Shown: positions 1 through 4,827 of the stretch, piece after piece
Position numbering within the stretch: the first letter of the stretch is position 1
Layout: every line of letters starts with the position of its first letter
Assembly (NCBI GenBank): GCA_958445555.1
Contig: CAUCSW010000005.1
Coordinates: 1 to 13,171 of the forward strand
Direction: 5' to 3'
DNA: 13,171 nt
DNA from: an uncultured Clostridia bacterium
GTDB taxonomy: Bacteria; Bacillota; Clostridia; Oscillospirales; Acutalibacteraceae
The notes under the pieces: generated by a model
Told to the model about the DNA's origin: nothing
What the model saw: the letters and a program-made list of their open reading frames with translations, nothing else
The model's database searches: none
Program-made: the position numbers and the translations under genes

Positions 1-6
1 CATTGA

Positions 7-243
7 CCAAAGCCCGATCGGACGCACCCCGCGCTCCAATCCTGCAACATAAAATTTCACGATTTCAGGGTAGTAAACGGCAAAGAGCGTATAAATGTTA
101 TATTCGATATAGTCGCGCACCCGGGCGACAAACTGTCCGAACAGGCACTTTGTACCCTTATTTCCGCAAAAATGCGCGACCGCGACCGCAGATACTGCTG
201 CGTGATAACGGTCGATGACGATTACACATCTGAGGAGGACTGA
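7..243 (+). pseudogene. C-terminal remnant of a cation diffusion facilitator (CDF) family transporter
   Basis: Reading in the frame that ends with TGA at 241-243 gives a segment of about 78 residues containing HDFRVVNG, then RINVIFDIV, LSEQAL and CCVITVDDDY. This matches the cytoplasmic C-terminal domain of CDF metal-efflux transporters, where HDFR and NxIFDxV followed by a VxxD ending are typical. The membrane domain would lie before the window. An in-frame TGA at 4-6 and the lack of a start codon in the first 50 codons mean this cannot be a complete gene. It is either a degraded or frameshifted end, or there is a base error near the window edge. The stop lies 9 nt before the next gene, whose ribosome binding site falls inside this reading frame. 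The family call is fairly secure; the pseudogene status is uncertain. Confidence 0.55.
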
Positions 244-252
244 CGGCACTTT

Positions 253-1515
253 ATGAAGTCGGAAATTTTCGATGTGACGGTCATCGGCGGCGGCGCTTCG
301 GGCTTGGCGGCGGCGATCTCCGCAAAAAGAAGCTTTCCCGAGGCGAGGGTGCTGGTGATCGAAAAGAACGACCGCGTCGGCAAAAAGCTTGCCGTTACCG
401 GAAACGGTCAGTGTAATATAACCAATAACTCGTTTTCGCCCGACAGGTATCACGGCTCCCCCGAATTCGCGTACCGCATAATAGCAAGCTTCGACCCCGA
501 AAAACAAGCGTCCTTTTTCCTGTCACTCGGACTGCCCGTGGCGTTCAGACAGGACGGCAAGGCGTATCCGATGTCGCTTCAGGCGTCGTCGGTCGTTGAT
601 GCACTGAGGTTTTCGGCAGCGGAGGCAGGTGTGAATATTTTGTGCGGAGCAAAGGCGGAAACGCCGTCGGTCAGCAAAGACGGGGCGTTTTTTATCCCCA
701 CGGACAAAGAAAGATTCATTTCAAAAACCTTAATAATCGCCTGCGGCGGCGAGGCGGGAGGAAAGCTCGGATCCGACGACGGCTACCGCTTTCTCTCGGC
801 CTTCGGCCACCGCATCACGGATCTCAGACCCGCAATAGTGCAGCTGCGTTCATCCGAACCGTTTTTGCGTGCGCTTAAGGGCGTTAAGGTTACGGCGGCA
901 TTGTCGGTCGACACTGATAAGGGCAGGATAAACGCGCCCGCGGGCGACCTGCTTTTCTGCGATTACGGTGTTTCGGGGCCGGGTGTCCTGCTCCTCTCTT
1001 CATATTACGGTGCGGACAAGCCGTTTTGCATCAAAGCGGACCTCACGCCGTATCTGGACGAGACCGAGCTGCTCGGACTTCTGAAAACAAAACGCGACTT
1101 CTGCGGCACAAGAAAAACCGAAGAGCTTTTGGGCGGGCTGCTGCAAAAGCGGCTCGCACAAACGGTCTTGAAGATTGGGGGACTGAGCCCCGAAACGCAG
1201 ATAGGCAGAGTGTCCGACTCGGAGCTGAAAAGGGTATCCGATATTTTGAAAAGCTTTAAGATAAACATTACAGGTACGCGCGGAATGAATGACGCTCAGG
1301 TCACGGCGGGCGGCGCCGACACCGCGGAGTTTTACGAAGACACGCTTATGTCGCGCAGAATACCGGGACTTTTTGCCTGCGGCGAGGTTTTGAATGCCGA
1401 CGGAGACTGCGGCGGCTTCAACCTGTCCTTTGCCTGGGCAAGCGGATATACCGCGGGTCTTTGTGCGGCGGATCGTGTAAAGACCTCGCAAAAGAAAACG
1501 GAATGCCGAATATGA
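253..1515 (+). CDS. FAD-dependent oxidoreductase, BaiN/HI0933 (YhiN-like) family
   Basis: Predicted soluble flavoprotein of 420 residues, a usual length for this family. A Rossmann dinucleotide-binding motif, GGGASGLAAA, lies at residues 12-21, with the ribose-binding acidic residue E37. It is followed by the family signature GKKLAVTGNGQCNITN at 43-58. Near the C-terminus, AGGADTAEF and GEVLNADGDCGGFNLSFAW (from residue 377) form the second FAD-binding segment typical of HI0933 proteins. The best-known relatives include BaiN, implicated in bile-acid 7-dehydroxylation, but most members have no proven substrate and no bai genes are visible here, so a bile-acid role should not be assumed. The ATG at 253 is preceded by GAGGAGG at 232-238, a rather long spacing of 14 nt. 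The gene overlaps the next flavoprotein by ATGA (1512-1515), suggesting translational coupling. Confidence 0.88.
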   Translation: MKSEIFDVTVIGGGASGLAAAISAKRSFPEARVLVIEKNDRVGKKLAVTGNGQCNITNNSFSPDRYHGSPEFAYRIIASFDPEKQASFFLSLGLPVAFRQDGKAYPMSLQASSVVDALRFSAAEAGVNILCGAKAETPSVSKDGAFFIPTDKERFISKTLIIACGGEAGGKLGSDDGYRFLSAFGHRITDLRPAIVQLRSSEPFLRALKGVKVTAALSVDTDKGRINAPAGDLLFCDYGVSGPGVLLLSSYYGADKPFCIKADLTPYLDETELLGLLKTKRDFCGTRKTEELLGGLLQKRLAQTVLKIGGLSPETQIGRVSDSELKRVSDILKSFKINITGTRGMNDAQVTAGGADTAEFYEDTLMSRRIPGLFACGEVLNADGDCGGFNLSFAWASGYTAGLCAADRVKTSQKKTECRI

Positions 1516-3125
1516 AGTTTATAATCAAGAATGTGATATTCCCGATAAAAGAGGGATTTGATCCGAGAAAGATGACCGAGAGGGAACTCGCGAGAATTAC
1601 CGAAAAGGCGACATCGACACGTTCGGGCACGCTTTTGTCGGCAAAGCTTTACAGGTGCTCGGTCGATGCCAGAAAGAAAAGCGATATCTGCCTTTGCTGC
1701 TCGGTTATAGCGGAAACTGCGCTCGGTGAGCACGAGGTGAACAGAGCGTTTAAAAGGTTTTCACCCGAAAGATATGAATATAAGCCCTATGTCGTCAAAA
1801 AAGCATTACGGCAACCGTCCGCAAGACCGATAGTAGTAGGCTTCGGTCCCGCGGGAATGTTCGCCGCTCTGATCCTCGCCCGTGCGGGAATGGATCCGAT
1901 AGTCCTCGAAAGGGGAGACGATGCAGATAAAAGATCCGCCGCGGTAGAAGTCTTAAACCGAGACGGTATACTTGATACCGAAAGCAACATCCAATTCGGA
2001 GAGGGCGGAGCCGGCACCTTTTCGGACGGCAAACTCAACACCGGAATAAAGGATCCGCGGTGCCGCAAGGTGCTTGAGATCCTCTCGGAATTCGGTGCGG
2101 GGAGCGATATTCTCGTCGATTCAAAGCCCCATGTGGGGACGGACAGGCTTATAACAACGATCAAAAACATCAGGCGGGAAATAATCGGATGCGGCGGCGA
2201 GGTCCGCTTCCGCACCCGCTTCGTCTCCTTCGGTGAAAAACACGGCAGTATCGTTTCGGTCGTGACCGAGGGCGCAGACGGGGCAGAAGAACTGCTTTGC
2301 TCCGATATGGTGCTTGCAACGGGTCATTCCGCAAGAGATACATTTGAAACGCTTTATGCCGCGGGACTCACAATGACCCCGAAACCGTTTTCGGTCGGGG
2401 CGCGTATAGAGCACCCGCAGTCGCTCATAAACAGTGCGCAGTACGGCGACTTCTCGGAAAATCCTCTGCTCGGCGCGGCGGACTATAAGCTGTTTTGTCA
2501 TCTTCCGAACGGCAGGGGCGTTTATACCTTCTGTATGTGTCCGGGCGGATATGTGGTCAACGCTTCAAGCGAGAGCGGCGGTGTCGTCACAAACGGGATG
2601 AGCTTCTCCGGCAGAAACGGAACCAACGCCAATTCGGCGGTGCTGGTAGGGGTAGGCCCCGAGGACTACGGCATGGGAGTGCTCGACGGGATGTATTTCC
2701 AGCGCCGAATAGAACGAAAGGCGTATGAGATCGCGGGAGGATACCGCTGCATCACTCAGACGGTCGGTGACTTTTTAAACCGTAAGAGCGGCACCTCTCC
2801 GACTTCGGTCAGACCCACAGTAAGACCCGAGCCGTTTTTGGGGGACTTAAGAGCCGTGCTCCCCGATTTCGCGGCTGATGCCCTGTCGGACGGAATAAGG
2901 GTTTTCGAAGGCAGACTCAAAGGCTTTTCGTCACCCGACGCATTGTTGACGGGACCCGAAACAAGATCCTCATCGCCTTTACGCATAATAAGGAATGACG
3001 GCCTTCAGAGCTCTGTTAAGGGGATATACCCATGCGGCGAAGGCGCGGGCTACGCCGGCGGGATAATCAGTGCCGCCGTTGACGGAATAAAAGCGGCGGA
3101 GGCAATAATAAATAAGTATATGTGA
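1512..3125 (+). CDS. NAD(P)/FAD-dependent dehydrogenase, COG2509 family
   Basis: Predicted flavoprotein of 537 residues, cytosolic, with no signal peptide or membrane segments. An N-terminal domain of about 100 residues precedes a Rossmann motif GFGPAGMFAALILARAG from residue 110. The strongest family mark is GEGGAGTFSDGKLNTG from about residue 163. Further typical segments are GHSARDTF, PFSVGARIEHPQ, the Cys-containing CMCPGGYVVNASSE, and the C-terminal FAD loop GEGAGYAGGIISAAVDGIKA. COG2509 proteins are widespread in Firmicutes and have no well-established reaction. I chose the ATG at 1512 because it forms a 4-bp overlap (ATGA) with the preceding gene and gives the usual MKFIIKN-like N-terminus. 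An ATG at 1503 is possible, and longer versions from 1461 are unlikely. There is no clear terminator behind it. Confidence 0.87.
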   Translation: MKFIIKNVIFPIKEGFDPRKMTERELARITEKATSTRSGTLLSAKLYRCSVDARKKSDICLCCSVIAETALGEHEVNRAFKRFSPERYEYKPYVVKKALRQPSARPIVVGFGPAGMFAALILARAGMDPIVLERGDDADKRSAAVEVLNRDGILDTESNIQFGEGGAGTFSDGKLNTGIKDPRCRKVLEILSEFGAGSDILVDSKPHVGTDRLITTIKNIRREIIGCGGEVRFRTRFVSFGEKHGSIVSVVTEGADGAEELLCSDMVLATGHSARDTFETLYAAGLTMTPKPFSVGARIEHPQSLINSAQYGDFSENPLLGAADYKLFCHLPNGRGVYTFCMCPGGYVVNASSESGGVVTNGMSFSGRNGTNANSAVLVGVGPEDYGMGVLDGMYFQRRIERKAYEIAGGYRCITQTVGDFLNRKSGTSPTSVRPTVRPEPFLGDLRAVLPDFAADALSDGIRVFEGRLKGFSSPDALLTGPETRSSSPLRIIRNDGLQSSVKGIYPCGEGAGYAGGIISAAVDGIKAAEAIINKYM

Positions 3126-3224
3126 TCAAAGATTTTTGAATACAGGCGCAATTACGGCTTCGAAAGATCGCATGAACCCGAGCCGAACGGCGCGGCGATT
3201 TGCGGCACAGGAGCGGACAAACGC

Positions 3225-3301
3225 GTCACAAATTAGTCAAAAACGAGTCGGAATTGAGTCAAAATTGCGTCATAATTAAGTTGTATAAGCGTTACAAAAC
3301 G
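3225..3301. repeat. Seven degenerate units in 11-bp phase upstream of the LysR gene
   Basis: GTC or GTT recurs exactly every 11 bases at 3225, 3236, 3247, 3258, 3269, 3280 and 3291. The units are GTCACAAATTA, GTCAAAAACGA, GTCGGAATTGA, GTCAAAATTGC, GTCATAATTAA, GTTGTATAAGC and GTTACAAAACG. An approximate consensus is GTCAnAATTnn. The period is close to one helical turn, so the same face of the helix would present each unit. The array could be a cooperative protein-binding region, intrinsically bent DNA (A/T tracts recur in phase), or a decayed minisatellite. I found no convincing -35/-10 pair within it, though CATAAT at 3271-3276 resembles a -10 box. Confidence 0.6.
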
Positions 3302-3316
3302 AACCGAGACAAAAAT

Positions 3317-3334
3317 TAAAGATCGCGATCTTTA
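3317..3334. promoter_or_regulatory. Perfect 18-bp palindrome before the LysR gene (candidate operator)
   Basis: TAAAGATCGCGATCTTTA is perfectly self-complementary and lies 24 nt upstream of the TTG start at 3359, just ahead of the ribosome binding site. LysR regulators commonly bind imperfect dyads near their own promoter, so autoregulation is a reasonable guess. It could also form a hairpin in the mRNA or be chance. The binding protein is unknown. Confidence 0.45.
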
Positions 3335-3345
3335 TCAATATCAAC

Positions 3346-3352
3346 GGGAGGG
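3346..3352 (+). promoter_or_regulatory. Ribosome binding site fixing the TTG start of the LysR gene
   Basis: GGGAGGG lies 6 nt before TTG at 3359. It supports this non-ATG start over the in-frame ATG at 3374, which would cut into the conserved N-terminal helix of the LysR DNA-binding domain. Confidence 0.7.
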
Positions 3353-3358
3353 CACGGC

Positions 3359-4300
3359 TTGAATCTTATTCATATGAAATATGCGGTTGAAATAGCCGAT
3401 AAAAAATCAATCAATAAGGCGGCGGAAACACTGTTTGTCGGTCAGTCGGCACTCAGCCGCGCGGTCAAAGAACTTGAGTCGTCGCTCGGTGTGACGATAT
3501 TTCAGAGGAGCACCAAGGGAATGGAACCGACCCCCGAGGGCGAGGTGTTCTTGAGATGCGCGAGAACAGTCCTCAAACAGGTCGATGACATAGAAAATAT
3601 GTTTATCGGCGAGAGCGCGGTTAAAAAGCGCTTTTCGGTGTCGGGACCCAGAGCAAGCTATATTTCGGCGGCTTTTTCATCATTCGTAAACAGTGTGGGC
3701 AACAACGATAAATATGAGTTTATATACCGCGAGACCAATTCCATGAGAACGATCAAGAATGTGCTGACGGACGATTATAAGCTCGGCATACTGCGTTACG
3801 CATCTGTTTTCGACGGCTACTATAAGACCATGGTGGAAGAAAAAGGACTGGCAGCGGAGCTTATATGCGAATTTGAATATGTACTGCTCACGAGCAAGGA
3901 CTCTCCGATAGCAAAGGAAAATGACCCGAGCGAGGAATTCCTTGCCGACTATACCGAGATCACCCACGCAGATCCTTATGTTCCCTCATTGCCTCTTGCC
4001 GAGGTGAAAAAGGAAGAAATATCGGATGTATCCGCAAGAATGGTCTTCGTCTTTGAAAGAGCAAGTCAGTTTGAACTGCTTTCGAATAATCCGTTTACCT
4101 ATATGTGGGTGTCGCCGATACCAAAGGAGCAGCTTGATCGCTTCGGACTTGTTCAGATAAGGTGCAGCGAACCTCATAAGACTTATAAGGATGTTCTGAT
4201 ACATCGTAAGGATTATGCCCTGTCGGATATAGACAGACTGTTTATCGAACACCTCGTTATGTCCAAACGGTCGACGGTGGACGGGGAGGCGGCAAAATAA
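3359..4300 (+). CDS. LysR family transcriptional regulator
   Basis: 313 residues, a normal length for a LysR-type regulator. The N-terminal winged helix-turn-helix is clear: SINKAAETLFVGQSALSRAVKELESSLG at about residues 17-44, followed by the wing IFQRSTKGMEPTPEG. The rest should be a periplasmic-binding-protein-like effector domain, but its sequence is too divergent to suggest a ligand. Translation starts at TTG (3359) with a strong GGGAGGG site 6 nt upstream. It is transcribed toward the adhE operon on the same strand and is separated from it by 527 non-coding bases. It could control that operon, itself, or something elsewhere; only proximity supports the first. Its own upstream region has a phased repeat array and an 18-bp palindrome. 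Confidence 0.9.
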   Translation: MNLIHMKYAVEIADKKSINKAAETLFVGQSALSRAVKELESSLGVTIFQRSTKGMEPTPEGEVFLRCARTVLKQVDDIENMFIGESAVKKRFSVSGPRASYISAAFSSFVNSVGNNDKYEFIYRETNSMRTIKNVLTDDYKLGILRYASVFDGYYKTMVEEKGLAAELICEFEYVLLTSKDSPIAKENDPSEEFLADYTEITHADPYVPSLPLAEVKKEEISDVSARMVFVFERASQFELLSNNPFTYMWVSPIPKEQLDRFGLVQIRCSEPHKTYKDVLIHRKDYALSDIDRLFIEHLVMSKRSTVDGEAAK

Positions 4301-4459
4301 GCAGCTGCGCCGCAGAACGGACGGCGGCGAGTCGGACGGCAGCAATACGGAATGTGAGCGGGGGCGGACAGTAAACGGCGCAAATGACGGTCAGGGCTCG
4401 GCGGTACCGCTCTGAAGGCTATATTCCGTAAATGCAATACCTATATGAAAAAACGGCAA
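4301..4459. other. Non-coding stretch between the LysR gene and the adhE promoter
   Basis: No credible gene on either strand. It contains an 8-bp inverted repeat, TACGGAAT at 4346-4353 and ATTCCGTA at 4423-4430, and a 10-bp perfect palindrome GCGGTACCGC at 4401-4410. A small GC-rich hairpin, CTGC-GCC-GCAG, lies just after the LysR stop, but there is no T-run to make it a standard terminator. Readthrough from the LysR gene into adhE therefore cannot be excluded. Confidence 0.4.
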
Positions 4460-4488
4460 TTTACAGGGAATATAAACTTTGTTAAAAT
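4460..4488 (+). promoter_or_regulatory. Predicted sigma-A promoter of the adhE operon
   Basis: TTTACA at 4460-4465 and TAAAAT at 4483-4488 are separated by exactly 17 nt, each one mismatch from consensus. Transcription would begin near 4495, giving a leader of about 330 nt before the adhE ATG. The -10 box lies inside the Rex-like operator, which is the expected layout for repression by blocking RNA polymerase. Confidence 0.65.
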
Positions 4489-4496
4489 AATAACAA
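4479..4496. promoter_or_regulatory. Rex-like redox operator
   Basis: TTGTTAAAATAATAACAA has perfect outer arms (TTGTTA/TAACAA) in an 18-bp frame. It differs at one position from TTGTTAA-N4-TTAACAA, the usual clostridial Rex target. Rex is a repressor that leaves DNA when NADH/NAD+ is high, and adhE is a classic member of its regulon. The position over the -10 box of the predicted promoter fits. The rex gene itself is not in this window. Confidence 0.7.
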
Positions 4497-4827
4497 GCGA
4501 AAGCGGAGCAGCGGATCATATGTGCCCCGAAAGGGTGACGGGAAGCGTATTGCGGGACCTTTTAAGGGCAGATATCGGCACCGAGCGGTGAGCCCTGAGG
4601 CGACAGGAGTCAGACCCCGATCGACATTAAAGTTTCGTTCGATCCGGCACAGGGGAGAAACAAACCGAAGGCGGGACATGACCCTCTGTGTACTAAGGTG
4701 CCGGGCAGACCGACGCAACTTGTCGAAATTTGAGACGATCTGTCGCAGTTTGCAGCAGTTTGCAGAAGCTTGCCGCAGGCGGGTTTTCGCACATAAGAAG
4801 TGTTTATAACCTATCGGGAGGTATTTT
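4497..4827 (+). other. Long, apparently structured 5' leader of adhE mRNA
   Basis: About 330 nt lie between the predicted start of transcription and the adhE ATG. Complementary segments seen by eye are: CCC-GAAA-GGG at 4526-4535; AGGGC/GCCCT (4565-4569, 4592-4596) enclosing CACC-GAGC-GGTG (4579-4590); GATCGA/TCGATC (4619-4624, 4639-4644); and a long-range 7-bp pair CCGGCAC/GTGCCGG (4644-4650, 4698-4704) with an inner AGGG/CCCT. A phased repeat array follows at 4711-4780, and a GGGAGG ribosome binding site at 4816-4821. I do not recognise a known riboswitch class. The small open frame at 4522-4809 has no ribosome binding site or recognisable protein and is not treated as a gene. The leader may hold a riboswitch, a protein-binding RNA or an attenuator. 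Confidence 0.45.
4711..4780. repeat. Degenerate 10-bp tandem repeat in the adhE leader
   Basis: Consecutive 10-mers run in register: CGACGCAACT, TGTCGAAATT, TGAGACGATC, TGTCGCAGTT, TGCAGCAGTT, TGCAGAAGCT, TGCCGCAGGC. Within it, CAGTTTGCAG is duplicated exactly at 4746-4755 and 4756-4765. The segment GTCGAAATTTGAGAC resembles GTCGGAATTGAGTC in the array upstream of the LysR gene, so the two arrays may share an origin or a binding protein. Confidence 0.55.

Noticed and set aside
3281..3297. Second Rex-like site TTGTA-N7-TACAA upstream of the LysR gene
   Set aside because: The arms are perfect but the total length is 17 instead of 18 bp and the inner bases do not fit the Rex consensus. It also coincides with the phased repeat units, which explain it equally well.
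4497..4650. Cobalamin-type riboswitch, suggested by a GGAGTCAGACC-like segment near 4605
   Set aside because: Only this short piece resembles the 3' part of a cobalamin riboswitch. The B12-box and the other conserved segments were not found in the right order.
4770..4790. Terminator or attenuator GCC-GCA-GGC followed by GGGTTTT just before adhE
   Set aside because: The stem is only three base pairs and the T-run is four bases long, too weak to call.
4522..4809. Small open frame of 95 codons in the adhE leader
   Set aside because: There is no ribosome binding site before its start, the composition is rich in Arg and of low complexity, and it crosses both the candidate stems and the phased repeat. 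No family resemblance.
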